From contig CANLWN010000007.1 in assembly GCA_947494825.1 (NCBI GenBank), forward strand, positions 124,001 to 188,000: a stretch of 64,000 nt of DNA. The letters are read 5' to 3'. A program made the position numbers and the translations under genes. Within the stretch, counting starts at the first letter, position 1; every line of letters starts with the position of its first letter. The stretch is from an uncultured Flavobacteriaceae bacterium. Its GTDB lineage: Bacteria > Bacteroidota > Bacteroidia > Flavobacteriales > Flavobacteriaceae. Below the pieces are notes generated by a model, which searched no databases, was not told the DNA's origin, and saw only the letters and a list, made by a program, of their open reading frames with translations. This document shows positions 53,277 through 61,778 of the stretch, one piece after another.

Positions 53277-54101
53277 ATGAAACAATACCACGACTTACTG
53301 AAACATGTGCTCCAAAACGGAAACCAAAAGGGGGATAGAACGGGAACGGGAACTCTGAGCGTCTTTGGGCACCAAATGCGCTTTGACCTTAGCGAGGGCT
53401 TTCCGATGATCACCACAAAAAAGCTGCACCTAAAGTCCATCATCCATGAGTTGCTCTGGTTTCTCAAGGGAGATACCAATGTAGGGTACTTGCAAGAAAA
53501 CGGGGTCCGCATTTGGAACGAATGGGCCGATGAAAAGGGCGACCTGGGTCCGGTATACGGACATCAATGGCGCAATTGGAACGGGGAGGATATAGACCAA
53601 ATCCGGGAAATTGTGCACACCCTACGGAACAACCCCAACAGCAGACGTATGCTGGTCTCTGCCTGGAACCCAAGCGTATTGCCAGACACCTCGGTTTCCT
53701 TTGCCGAGAATGTGGCCCAGGGCAAGGCCGCCCTACCACCCTGCCATGCTTTTTTCCAGTTTTATGTGGCCGATGGCAAACTGTCTTGCCAGTTGTACCA
53801 GCGCAGTGCCGATATTTTTCTAGGCGTCCCTTTTAACATTGCCTCCTATGCCCTATTCACCCTTATGATGGCCCAGGTCTGTGGCTACGCCCCGGGAGCG
53901 TTCATCCATACCTTTGGGGATGCCCACATCTATACCAACCATATGGACCAGGTAAGCTTACAATTGAGCCGGGAACCCCGGGAACTTCCTAAAATGATCT
54001 TAAATCCCGAGGTAACGGATATCTTCGATTTCACATTTGAGGATTTTACCCTGGTAGATTATAATCCCCACCCCCACATCAAGGGAGCCGTGGCTGTTTA
54101 A
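53277..54101 (+). CDS. thyA: Thymidylate synthase
   Basis: A 274-residue ThyA: methylates dUMP using methylene-THF. Catalytic Cys in [12 protein letters not shown] (about 156), phosphate-binding Arg in [11 protein letters not shown] and [11 protein letters not shown], and the [18 protein letters not shown] motif; C-terminal HIKGAVAV. Length and motifs are normal. The 168-bp gap before it holds no other gene. Its product dihydrofolate is recycled by the DHFR at 59809. Confidence 0.97.
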   Translation: MKQYHDLLKHVLQNGNQKGDRTGTGTLSVFGHQMRFDLSEGFPMITTKKLHLKSIIHELLWFLKGDTNVGYLQENGVRIWNEWADEKGDLGPVYGHQWRNWNGEDIDQIREIVHTLRNNPNSRRMLVSAWNPSVLPDTSVSFAENVAQGKAALPPCHAFFQFYVADGKLSCQLYQRSADIFLGVPFNIASYALFTLMMAQVCGYAPGAFIHTFGDAHIYTNHMDQVSLQLSREPRELPKMILNPEVTDIFDFTFEDFTLVDYNPHPHIKGAVAV

Positions 54102-54111
54102 CACCATTTGC

Positions 54112-55302
54112 ATGAAACTATTTTCCTTGTTTTTTCTCGTATGCCTCCATTCTGGCTTTTCGCAGGAGGGGAAAATATATACCTCAAATGAAGTTGAAAG
54201 CCATCCATCCTTTGAAGGGTTTGAATGCGTTGACATGAGTGGGCTCAATTGTTTTGAAAATCAACTGAACGCCCACATAAAATCAACTATCCAATATCCG
54301 GAGGAAGCAATGAATAAAAACCTATCAGGGAAAGTCTATTTGCAGTTCATTATACAGAAAACAGGAAAAATTACGGACATTAAGGCAAGGGGTACCCATG
54401 GGTCCTTTGAACGGGAGGGCCTACGGATAATTCAGCAAATAACCAAATTAACTCCGGCCAAGGTAAACGGAAGTCCGGTTTCATTAATTTTTAATCACCC
54501 TATAAACTTCAGTTTTGACAAAGAGAAAGTCGGGGAAACTTCAATCTATTTTCCAAGGGAACAGCTTGTTCATCCAAAATGCGAGGCTGCCGGTGACCCG
54601 ACTGCTTGTTTAAACCAGATTATCCAGGAAAAAGTAGCAACCGTTTTATATGAGGAGCGGAAAAATGTGAAAAACGGCAAGGATTCCTTGGCCATCCGTA
54701 TTTCCTTTGGCATCCTGGACAACGGTACTTTGCCGGACGAACCTTTAGATATAAGTATCTCTGGTATTGAGCTGCGCAAAAAGTCCCGAAAAACCTTAGC
54801 GCAGAAAATTCGGCAAATGCCCTCCCTTAAAGTCCTGAACAGAAAATCATATTTTTATAGGACACGTCACGTTTTCAATTTTACCTTTCGCCACGGTGCT
54901 GACGGAAAATTGGAATCCATACCCCATAAAAAGAGATACGAGGGAGGAACTATTGAGGAAATACCCATTTTCCCAGGCTGTGAAGGCCTTAGCTATACTA
55001 AAGCAACCACGTGTTTCAATTCCAAAATGCAGCAACACATTAGAAGGCATTTCCAATATCCAAAGGAAGCAATACGAAAGAACATTTCGGGAAAAGTGGA
55101 GGTCACAATGAACATTGGTAAAAGTGGAGAAGTTGAAAGTATAAGGGCGAAAGGTCCCCACTCCCTCTTAGAACAGGAAGCTATTAGAATTATAAAACTT
55201 CTCCCAAAGTTTAAGCCCGCACTTGGCAATGGTTTACCGGTTACCATCCCGTATTCCGTCCCTATTACTTTTGGCCTAAAGTCCACCAGGGTTTCAAATT
55301 AA
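54112..55302 (+). CDS. Secreted protein with two TonB C-terminal-like domains
   Basis: A 396-residue exported protein (signal peptide MKLFSLFFLVCLHSGFSQ). It contains two copies of a TonB_C-like domain, at about residues 40-140 and 290-392, each with YPxEAxxKNxSGKV...G...I.RxxxxxSxxxEExxxRIIxxxxKxxPAxxNGxPVxxxxxxPIxF and with paired Cys near its start. Unlike energy-transducing TonB it has no retained membrane anchor and no Pro-rich spacer. The middle (about 150-285) is a charged region of unknown fold. It lies 10 bp after thyA, with which it has no obvious functional link. Function unknown. Confidence 0.8.
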   Translation: MKLFSLFFLVCLHSGFSQEGKIYTSNEVESHPSFEGFECVDMSGLNCFENQLNAHIKSTIQYPEEAMNKNLSGKVYLQFIIQKTGKITDIKARGTHGSFEREGLRIIQQITKLTPAKVNGSPVSLIFNHPINFSFDKEKVGETSIYFPREQLVHPKCEAAGDPTACLNQIIQEKVATVLYEERKNVKNGKDSLAIRISFGILDNGTLPDEPLDISISGIELRKKSRKTLAQKIRQMPSLKVLNRKSYFYRTRHVFNFTFRHGADGKLESIPHKKRYEGGTIEEIPIFPGCEGLSYTKATTCFNSKMQQHIRRHFQYPKEAIRKNISGKVEVTMNIGKSGEVESIRAKGPHSLLEQEAIRIIKLLPKFKPALGNGLPVTIPYSVPITFGLKSTRVSN

Positions 55303-55369
55303 CATCTTCTTAACCGGGTAGGGATCTCAAAAACCATAATTTCAGTATCTTTAAGGTATAATTTATCTC

Positions 55370-56530
55370 ATGATACTTACGGAAAACCTGCTCGACTTCT
55401 TTCGGGATACCCGAAAGCATACGGAGGCCATCTGCTCTCCCTTGGAAATTGAGGATTATGTAGTGCAGCCCATCGTGGATGTGTCCCCGCCTAAATGGCA
55501 TTTGGGCCATACCACTTGGTTCTTTGAGGAATTTATACTAAAGCCATACGGCGAAGGCTACCACCTTTTTGATGAGGATTTCTCCTTTGTCTTCAACAGC
55601 TACTATGAAACTGTTGGCAAGCGGGTAGTGCGATCGGACCGTGGCAATCTCTCCAGACCATCGGTGCAACAGGTCTACGCCTATAGAACCTATGTTACCA
55701 AGGCCATGGTATCCCTGCTCGAAAAAAACCAAAGTCAGGAACTGCTCGACCTCTTGGAAATTGGCATACACCATGAAAAACAACATCAGGAACTGTTACT
55801 TACCGATATCAAGTATATTTTGGGCAATAATCCACTACTCCCCGCCTATTCCGACACCTTTGAGGAGTATGTGCCGGAAGATCATGGAAGGGAATGGATT
55901 TCCATGGACGAGGGCCTGTATGAAATTGGGCATAATTCCCCGGATTTTTGCTATGACAATGAACTGGGTCGGCACAAGGTTTTCCTACCTTCCTATGAAA
56001 TCTCCAATAAATTGGTGACCAATGGGGAATTTATGGCCTTCATCCAAGCTGGGGGATACCAACAATTTGATCTCTGGCATGCCGAAGCCTGGGATTGGGT
56101 AAACCAAGAACAGGTAACCGCTCCTTTATATTGGCACAATATTGAGGGAGAATGGCACCATTATTCCCTTAAGGGCCTGCGTAAAATTGAGCCGGATCAG
56201 CCGCTGGCCCATATCTCCTATTTTGAGGCCTTTGCGTATGCGCAATGGAAACAATGCAGACTGCCCACGGAATTTGAGTGGGAAGCTGCCCAAGAATTTT
56301 TTCCTTGGGGCAAGCGATGGGAATGGACGGAAAGCGCGTACATGCCCTACCCTTCCTATAAGAAGGCCGAAGGTGCCCTGGGCGAGTACAATGGGAAGTT
56401 CATGGTTAACCAAAAAGTGCTTCGGGGCGGCTCCGTAGCTACGCCCCAAAAACATACCAGGCCCACCTATCGCAATTTTTTCCACCCCAATTTAAGATGG
56501 CAGTTTACCGGATTAAGGTTGGCCAAATAA
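55370..56530 (+). CDS. egtB: Ergothioneine biosynthesis protein EgtB (sulfoxide synthase)
   Basis: A 386-residue non-heme iron enzyme that joins a thiol (gamma-Glu-Cys or Cys) to hercynine with oxygen. The N-terminal DinB-like domain has iron-ligand His residues in PKWHLGHTTWFFEEF (about 44-47) and HHEKQHQELL (about 139-143); a formylglycine-generating-type domain follows (LPTEFEWEAAQ, VLRGGSVATP, YRNFF, WQFTGLRLAK). It sits 16 bp ahead of egtD. No EgtA or EgtC is nearby, so the thiol donor may be cysteine itself; this is inference. Confidence 0.94.
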   Translation: MILTENLLDFFRDTRKHTEAICSPLEIEDYVVQPIVDVSPPKWHLGHTTWFFEEFILKPYGEGYHLFDEDFSFVFNSYYETVGKRVVRSDRGNLSRPSVQQVYAYRTYVTKAMVSLLEKNQSQELLDLLEIGIHHEKQHQELLLTDIKYILGNNPLLPAYSDTFEEYVPEDHGREWISMDEGLYEIGHNSPDFCYDNELGRHKVFLPSYEISNKLVTNGEFMAFIQAGGYQQFDLWHAEAWDWVNQEQVTAPLYWHNIEGEWHHYSLKGLRKIEPDQPLAHISYFEAFAYAQWKQCRLPTEFEWEAAQEFFPWGKRWEWTESAYMPYPSYKKAEGALGEYNGKFMVNQKVLRGGSVATPQKHTRPTYRNFFHPNLRWQFTGLRLAK

Positions 56531-56546
56531 TTTCGACTTAAGCAGC

Positions 56547-57518
56547 ATGCAGCAAAAAACAAGCACCATTTTCAAATCGCAATTTGAAGAAGAGGTATTT
56601 CAGGGCCTCTCCGAGTACCCCAAACACCTATCCTCCAAGTACTTTTACGATGAACGGGGAGACAAACTCTTTCAGGATATTATGGATATGCCCGAGTACT
56701 ATCTCACGGATTGCGAGTTTGAGATCCTTTCTACATACAAAGAGGAGATTGCACGCCTTTTCAGCGCTGGTACCGAGGAATTTAACCTGGTGGAATTGGG
56801 AGCAGGCGACGGAAAAAAAACAAAAATCCTTTTGCGCTATTTTTCAGAACAGCGTATCAATTTCACCTATTTGCCCATAGATATCAGTCAGAATGCCTTG
56901 GACCAACTGGAAAAATCGGTGGGTGAGGAACTACCAAAGGTGCCAGTTCAAACACAGCAGGGCACCTATTTTGAAACACTGGAGAGCATTAACCGTTTGG
57001 ACCATACCAAGAAGGTCATTCTATTTTTGGGATCCAATATCGGGAATCTTTTGCACCCCCAGGCTATAGAATTTTTAAAACACATTCAGGAATTGATGCA
57101 AGCCGGAGATTTACTTTTCATAGGTTTTGACCAGAAAAAACATCCACAGACCATTCTGGATGCCTACAACGATGCGGCCGGTATCACAGAAGCATTCAAT
57201 AAAAATGTGTTGGCCCGCATCAACAAGGAACTGGACGGTAATTTTGATTTGGACAAATTCCTACACTGGGAAGTTTATGACCCGGAAACAGGGACGGCCA
57301 AAAGTTATCTGGTAGCCAAGGAATCCCAGACCGTTCGCATTGAAAAACTCCAGCTCACGGTAACTTTTAAACCCTGGGAGACCATACATACAGAAATCTC
57401 CCAAAAATATGATAATGAGACCGTGTGCTGGCTTGCGGAAAAGGCTGGCTTGCAAGTAGAAACAGAGTTCGGCGACCCCCAAAATCAATATAAGAATTAC
57501 ATTTTCAAGAAAAAATAA
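56547..57518 (+). CDS. egtD: L-histidine N-alpha-methyltransferase EgtD
   Basis: A 323-residue SAM-dependent enzyme that trimethylates histidine to hercynine, the first step of ergothioneine synthesis. SSKYFYDERGDKLFQDIMDMPEYYLT and the SAM-binding VELGAGDGKKTKILL (about 72-86) are typical of the EgtD family (formerly DUF2260), as is LFLGSNIGNLL. Directly after egtB and 5 bp before DUF427, in one operon. Confidence 0.95.
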   Translation: MQQKTSTIFKSQFEEEVFQGLSEYPKHLSSKYFYDERGDKLFQDIMDMPEYYLTDCEFEILSTYKEEIARLFSAGTEEFNLVELGAGDGKKTKILLRYFSEQRINFTYLPIDISQNALDQLEKSVGEELPKVPVQTQQGTYFETLESINRLDHTKKVILFLGSNIGNLLHPQAIEFLKHIQELMQAGDLLFIGFDQKKHPQTILDAYNDAAGITEAFNKNVLARINKELDGNFDLDKFLHWEVYDPETGTAKSYLVAKESQTVRIEKLQLTVTFKPWETIHTEISQKYDNETVCWLAEKAGLQVETEFGDPQNQYKNYIFKKK

Positions 57519-57523
57519 GAGGT

Positions 57524-57805
57524 ATGAAAGCTATTTGGAACAATACAGTAGTTGCGGAAAGTGATGAAACGGTAGTGGTAGAAAACAATCATTACTTCCC
57601 TGCAGAGAGCATCAAAAAGGAATATTTTAAACCCAGTAACACCCACACCACATGTCCATGGAAGGGCCTTGCATCGTACTATACCCTATCTGTGGATGGC
57701 GAAGAGAACCCCGATGCAGCCTGGTACTATCCGGAAGTGAGCGAACTGGCCAGGTCCATAAAGGGACGGGTGGCCTTCTGGAAGGGCGTTACCATTGAGG
57801 AATAG
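57524..57805 (+). CDS. DUF427 protein
   Basis: A 93-residue DUF427 protein: MKAIWNNTVVAESDETVVVENNHYFPAESI, TTCPWKGLASYYTL and AAWYYPEVSELARSIKGRVAFWKG are the family pattern. Function unknown. The 5-bp spacing to egtD suggests co-expression with ergothioneine genes, but DUF427 is found in many contexts. Confidence 0.9.
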   Translation: MKAIWNNTVVAESDETVVVENNHYFPAESIKKEYFKPSNTHTTCPWKGLASYYTLSVDGEENPDAAWYYPEVSELARSIKGRVAFWKGVTIEE

Positions 57806-57830
57806 TCCCCAATGGCAACCCTTTGATCCA

Positions 57831-58127
57831 TTAAACTTCCAAAACCGCGTTTTCCGAGCCCGCGAAATCGTTCCACTGGTAGCGATCGGCTTCAGCTTCG
57901 TTGACGTAATTGCCGTCAATCAAGTACCTAAACTCATAAGAGCTTTCCTTGGGAAGGTCGAACGTTCCTTTAAATGTTCCGTTCTTTAATTTTTTAAGCG
58001 TGCTGCCCTTGGGGTTCCAATCGTTGAAATCTCCAACAACAGCCACTTTTTTAGCATCTTCTGCAGGTACTGTAAAGGTCACTTTACATACTGGTTTAGT
58101 CTTTAAATATTGTTTAGCAATAGACAT
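57831..58127 (-). CDS. CBM48 / isoamylase N-terminal-like domain protein
   Basis: A 98-residue single-domain protein of the glycogen-binding CBM48 (AMPK beta-like) family: VTFTVPAEDAKKVAVVGDFNDWNP, then FKGTFDLPKESSYEFRYLIDGNYVNEAEADRY. Conserved Trp and Lys positions for alpha-glucan contact are present. It has no attached catalytic domain or signal. Upstream is an FNR/CRP-like palindrome near position -39, so it may be an oxygen- or stress-controlled gene. Function unknown. Confidence 0.88.
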   Translation of the reverse strand: MSIAKQYLKTKPVCKVTFTVPAEDAKKVAVVGDFNDWNPKGSTLKKLKNGTFKGTFDLPKESSYEFRYLIDGNYVNEAEADRYQWNDFAGSENAVLEV

Positions 58128-58157
58128 AATGTTCTGATTTTAAATTACGCTGCAAAA

Positions 58158-58164
58158 CAAAGTA
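58158..58164 (-). promoter_or_regulatory. Weak -7-like box (TACTTTG) of the CBM48 gene
   Basis: Minus-strand TACTTTG is one base short of TAnnTTTG. It lies 31 bp before the ATG; an activator at the FNR-like site would compensate for it. Confidence 0.3.
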
Positions 58165-58182
58165 TTAAATCGCTCACCCGCA

Positions 58183-58196
58183 ATGATTAAAATCAT
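58183..58196. promoter_or_regulatory. FNR/CRP-like palindrome upstream of the CBM48 gene
   Basis: ATGATT-AA-AATCAT has the TGA-N6-TCA spacing of FNR boxes (TTGAT-N4-ATCAA, first and last base differ). It is centred about 39 bp before the predicted transcription start, the position used by class II activators. A second repeat TTTATC-N5-GATAAA follows at 58198-58214. Confidence 0.5.
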
Positions 58197-58277
58197 ATTT
58201 ATCGATTTGATAAAATTAGGCTGACAATATGTTCACTTTGACAAAAAACACGGCGTAATTTTTGAAGAGGCAAAATG

Positions 58278-59363
58278 CTACTTCCCTGTTTTTAAGATTT
58301 CTACAAGTCTATCAATGTCATTTTCGGTGTTATAAAAGTGAAAACTGAATCGAATCCCCGTACCGCGGAGCGAACAGATAACATCTTTCTGGGCAAGCTG
58401 TCCATATATTCGTTCATTACCCTTGATATTGAATATGGTACTATGCCCTTCTCGTTTCAGCACGGCTTCTTCCAAGAGTCCCAGCTCTGCAAAGGCTATT
58501 TTTGCCTTGACCGACAGTTGTTCATTTTGCCGTGCTACGGTTTGCATGCCCAAGCGTGTTAGATAATCCAAGGAGAATTTGAGACTGCCAAAACTCAAGG
58601 TGTCCAGATGCCCCGGTTCCAAGCGCTTGGCAAAACGGACTTTTCCATTTTTGGACACATCCCCGTTAGCGGCATTGAGGCCGATTGTTCTTAAGTGGAA
58701 CCTGTCTTTTATTTCTTCCTTGAAAAGCGCAAACCCGTTGCCATGGCCGGCCAGTAACCATTTATACCCGCTCGCCAATAAAACGTCCAATCCCGACTTT
58801 TCAAAATCGAAGTCCCTCGTACCACAGAATTGCGTGCCGTCCGCAAGGATGATCAAATCCGGATAGTTTTGTTTTAAGCGCTTCAAAAACTTAAGATCTA
58901 TCTGTATACCGTTCACCCATTGCACCAAACTAAGGGCAAGGACAGAAATACGGTCCTGTTCTATCTTCGCGAGGATGTTTTCTTCCAGGTTTTCATCAAT
59001 TGTTGCGTAGGAAATAATGAAGTCCCTATTTTCAAAGGGCCAATTTACCGAAGGGTAATCCCCTTCGAGCAATAATACCCGAGCATCCTGGTCCAGTCCC
59101 TCTAAAAGCATGTTGAGGCCAAGGGAAAAATTAGGGATCAGAGCCACACTCTCCCGGCTACAGTTAAAAAATGTACCGACCGTGGTCCTGGTTTCGGAGA
59201 TAAGGCCAACGCACACCTTCTTGGCAGGAATACCGTCGATCAGAAAGTCTAGATCGTGCTCCTGTCTCCATTGCAGTAAACCGTCATAGAGCAATCCGGA
59301 GGCAGCAGTGTTGGCGTAAAGATATTGATTAAGCAAGGGAAATTCCTCTGTGAGCTTTTGCAT
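58278..59363 (-). CDS. Class V PLP-dependent aminotransferase/lyase; candidate EgtE
   Basis: A 361-residue fold-type I PLP enzyme of the class V (NifS/selenocysteine lyase) group. YLYANTAASGL at the N-terminus, LILADGTQFCGTRDFD (PLP Asp) and the PLP lysine in LLASGYKWLLAGHGNGF (about 215). It lacks the NifS active-site Cys loop that I would expect. It is 0.5 kb from DUF427 and 0.8 kb from egtD but on the opposite strand. Because ergothioneine needs a PLP C-S lyase (EgtE) after EgtB and none is otherwise present, this is a good candidate; kynureninase-like or isopenicillin-epimerase-like roles remain possible. ATG 59363 chosen. Confidence 0.8.
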   Translation of the reverse strand: MQKLTEEFPLLNQYLYANTAASGLLYDGLLQWRQEHDLDFLIDGIPAKKVCVGLISETRTTVGTFFNCSRESVALIPNFSLGLNMLLEGLDQDARVLLLEGDYPSVNWPFENRDFIISYATIDENLEENILAKIEQDRISVLALSLVQWVNGIQIDLKFLKRLKQNYPDLIILADGTQFCGTRDFDFEKSGLDVLLASGYKWLLAGHGNGFALFKEEIKDRFHLRTIGLNAANGDVSKNGKVRFAKRLEPGHLDTLSFGSLKFSLDYLTRLGMQTVARQNEQLSVKAKIAFAELGLLEEAVLKREGHSTIFNIKGNERIYGQLAQKDVICSLRGTGIRFSFHFYNTENDIDRLVEILKTGK

Positions 59364-59373
59364 GCGGCACAAA

Positions 59374-59401
59374 TTGATAAATTGGATTTGTGGTATCTTT
59401 G
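59374..59401 (+). promoter_or_regulatory. Promoter of the 2TM-dfrA unit (TTG-N17-TATCTTTG)
   Basis: TTG (59374-59376), a 17-bp spacer and TATCTTTG (59394-59401) match the consensus. Expected start near 59408, 15 bp before the ATG at 59423. It lies in the short divergent gap to the class V enzyme. Confidence 0.58.
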
Positions 59402-59422
59402 CGAGTAAAGATAGGTATTAGC

Positions 59423-59809
59423 ATGCTTTCCAAAAATAAAAACGAGGCCGAAATAAATTTGGAACAACACGAATTGCTCGAAACTGCCCAAACCCGAATA
59501 AAGCAGAAAAAGCGATTGTTTACCCATTTTGTGGTTTTTCTTATAGGCAGTGTTTTCCTCATCTTGATCAACAAGATCCTAAAGTACGGTGAGGCCTACG
59601 ATTGGTTTATCTGGGCAATTACCCTATGGGCCTTCCTATTTGTGGTGCACGCGTTCAATGTCTTTGTTACACAGAAATTCATGGGCAAGGAATGGGAGCG
59701 AAAACAAAGGGAAAAGCTGGTCTTGAAACAGAAACAGAAAATTGCGGCCCTACAAAAGGAAATTGAGACAGATTTCCCCATTTCCAACATTAATAAAAAA
59801 AAAGAATAG
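59423..59809 (+). CDS. 2TM-domain membrane protein
   Basis: A 128-residue protein with a polar N-terminus, two transmembrane helices (LFTHFVVFLIGSVFLILI and WFIWAITLWAFLFVVHAFNV) and a charged coiled-coil-like C-terminus (KEWERKQREKLVLKQKQKIAALQKE). This is the '2TM' family of Bacteroidota (PF13239), role unknown. The ATG at 59423 follows a matching promoter. Its stop overlaps the dfrA GTG start by one base. Confidence 0.85.
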   Translation: MLSKNKNEAEINLEQHELLETAQTRIKQKKRLFTHFVVFLIGSVFLILINKILKYGEAYDWFIWAITLWAFLFVVHAFNVFVTQKFMGKEWERKQREKLVLKQKQKIAALQKEIETDFPISNINKKKE

Positions 59810-60303
59810 TGCAGGACATCATTCTTATTGCGGCGGCAGCTGAAAATGACGCCTTGGGTCAGGATAATGATTTGCTTTGGCACCTACCAGATGATTTTAA
59901 ACGCTTTAAACGGCTCACGCTGGGGTACAAGATTATCATGGGCCGCAAAACCTTTGAAAGTTTTCCAAAACCCCTTCCCAAAAGGATACATATCGTCATC
60001 ACTCGAGACCGGAACTACAGCCCAAAATTTCCTGACTGTATTGTTGTGCACTCTCTCAAAGAGGCCCTTAATCATGTAGATAAGGGAGAGACCACCTATA
60101 TTATCGGGGGTGGTGAAATCTACCAGCTTGCCTTGGAAATCGCCAACAAAATAGAACTTACCCGAATACACCATGAATTTGAAGCCGACACCTTTTTCCC
60201 AAGGATTGATGAAACCCAATGGAAGCTGGTGGCATCGGAATATCATGCAAAGGACGATAGACATGCCTATGATTTCACCTACCTGAGCTACGAGAAAAAA
60301 TAG
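59809..60303 (+). CDS. folA: Dihydrofolate reductase
   Basis: A 164-residue DHFR reducing dihydrofolate to tetrahydrofolate with NADPH. AAAAENDALGQDNDLLWHLPDDFKRFK (substrate Asp in PDD), IIMGRKTFESF, IVITRD and YIIGGGEIYQLAL are all typical. The start is GTG at 59809, sharing one base with the upstream TAG (TAGTG), so translation is coupled. It pairs functionally with thyA 5.7 kb away. Confidence 0.96.
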   Translation: MQDIILIAAAAENDALGQDNDLLWHLPDDFKRFKRLTLGYKIIMGRKTFESFPKPLPKRIHIVITRDRNYSPKFPDCIVVHSLKEALNHVDKGETTYIIGGGEIYQLALEIANKIELTRIHHEFEADTFFPRIDETQWKLVASEYHAKDDRHAYDFTYLSYEKK

Positions 60304-60306
60304 CGT

Positions 60307-61092
60307 TTAGAAATTGTGTTGTTCTACTGTGTAATTGGCCGTTACATCGGACAAAAAATCCTTCAATATTGCGGTGTCGGAATTGGAATAAAATAAATGG
60401 CTACTAGCCCTGGGATGCGAGTGCATCAAATTGTTTTGCTTTAAAACATGTAAGGTCTGCCGGGCTACGGCCTCCCCTGAATCCAAAATCTTCACATGGG
60501 GCGGGAGCATCCGCTTCAGTACAGGGATCAAATAGGGGTAATGGGTGCAGCCCAGAACAAGATAATCAATATCCTTTTCCAACATGGGCGCCAGGAACTT
60601 CCCGAGCAATTCCTTGGTCTCTTCCGTATTGATCTTGCCCTTTTCTATCAAGGATACCAGTCCCGCTCCCTCACGTTCAATAACAGTTATGCCGTTTGCG
60701 TGGTTTTTGGCCGTGCTATGGAATAGCTGGCTGGTGAGGGTTCCCTTCGTGGCCAGGACACCTACCGTTTTAGAGCGTGATTGCAGTGCAGCAGGCTTAA
60801 TGGCAGGCTCTATCCCGATGAACGGAACTTTATACTGTTTGCGTAGTTGGTCTATGGCATTCGTAGTAGCTGTGTTGCAAGCCACCACAATGAGCTTACA
60901 ACCCCTATTGAGCAAAAACTCCGTGTTCTTTATACTTAGCTCAAGTATTTCGGCATGGGGTCTTCCACCGTATGGGGCGTTCTTGCTATCTGCCAGATAC
61001 ACGGTGTCCTCATAGGGCAACAGCTTGTGGATTTCTTTCCAGATGGAAGTTCCGCCTATGCCAGAATCAAAAATACCAATGGGATCGTTCAT
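60307..61092 (-). CDS. murI: Glutamate racemase
   Basis: A 261-residue racemase supplying D-glutamate for peptidoglycan. The two catalytic cysteines are in VVACNTATTNAID (about 73) and VLGCTHYPYLIPVL (about 183); N-terminal IGIFDSGIGGTSIWKEI. It is convergent with dfrA (4 bp between stops). On the minus strand it follows the ompH genes, beyond a terminator, the usual flavobacterial order bamA-ompH-ompH-murI. ATG 61092 preferred to the TTG one codon upstream. Confidence 0.96.
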   Translation of the reverse strand: MNDPIGIFDSGIGGTSIWKEIHKLLPYEDTVYLADSKNAPYGGRPHAEILELSIKNTEFLLNRGCKLIVVACNTATTNAIDQLRKQYKVPFIGIEPAIKPAALQSRSKTVGVLATKGTLTSQLFHSTAKNHANGITVIEREGAGLVSLIEKGKINTEETKELLGKFLAPMLEKDIDYLVLGCTHYPYLIPVLKRMLPPHVKILDSGEAVARQTLHVLKQNNLMHSHPRASSHLFYSNSDTAILKDFLSDVTANYTVEQHNF

Positions 61093-61149
61093 CAATTAAG
61101 GCTTCCAAATTTAATGCAACTTACTAAAATAAAAGCTTGCCATGAAAAC

Positions 61150-61174
61150 AAAAAAACCACCTCAATGAGGTGGT
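61150..61174 (-). terminator. Intrinsic terminator between ompH and murI
   Basis: Minus strand ACCACCTCA/TGAGGTGGT stem ending in TTTTTTTG, 27 bp after the ompH stop. Confidence 0.85.
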
Positions 61175-61200
61175 CGGTTCGGCTTGTATGGCAACTTTCA

Positions 61201-61710
61201 TTAAAAGCCCAATTCCTTTTTTACTTCCGGCAGCAGATCTTTGCCCTTGGCCACGATCAGACCGAGTCCCTGGGTGGCATCCATGACATAGTCATAGCCT
61301 TGTGCAGCTGCCACCTTATCGATTGCGGCTTTTGCTTTTTCGGATATTGGAGCGAACAATTCTGCCTGTTTCTTCTGAATTTCCTGGTAGGCGGCCTGTT
61401 CGGCTTCTTTAATATTTTTTTCAAATCCCTGGAGTTCCGTGGCGCGCTTTTTATTTTCCTCTTCGGATTTGGAAGTGGCCTCGTTGGAATATTGCGTGTA
61501 CTTGTTTTTTAACTCCGTGTACGAACTTTCTATATCGGCACTGTAGGTTTCCTGTAATTTCTTCAGCTCACCCTGAGCTGCCTTCATCTCCGGCATTTCA
61601 GATAAAAGTTGCTGCACATTAATGTGGGCCACTTTGCTCTGTGCATTTACAAAACCAGTAGCTGCTATGACTAAAACAATGACTACTGCTACTTTCTTAA
61701 GTTGTTTCAT
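61201..61710 (-). CDS. OmpH/Skp-family periplasmic chaperone (short)
   Basis: A 169-residue Skp-like chaperone: signal peptide (MKQLKKVAVVIVLVIAATGFVNAQ), beta-strand start KVAHINVQQLLSEMPEMK, then two long coiled-coil helices rich in K and E, and a closing strand (YDYVMDATQGLGLIVAKG). Skp carries unfolded outer-membrane proteins across the periplasm to BamA. Third in the bamA-ompH-ompH unit; the preceding paralogue has a long extra tail. Confidence 0.93.
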   Translation of the reverse strand: MKQLKKVAVVIVLVIAATGFVNAQSKVAHINVQQLLSEMPEMKAAQGELKKLQETYSADIESSYTELKNKYTQYSNEATSKSEEENKKRATELQGFEKNIKEAEQAAYQEIQKKQAELFAPISEKAKAAIDKVAAAQGYDYVMDATQGLGLIVAKGKDLLPEVKKELGF

Positions 61711-61778
61711 GATTTCTAATTAATGTTTGAGTGTTAATTTTTGAGTTTTATTCTTGCTAGGACACAACCCCAGCTTTT

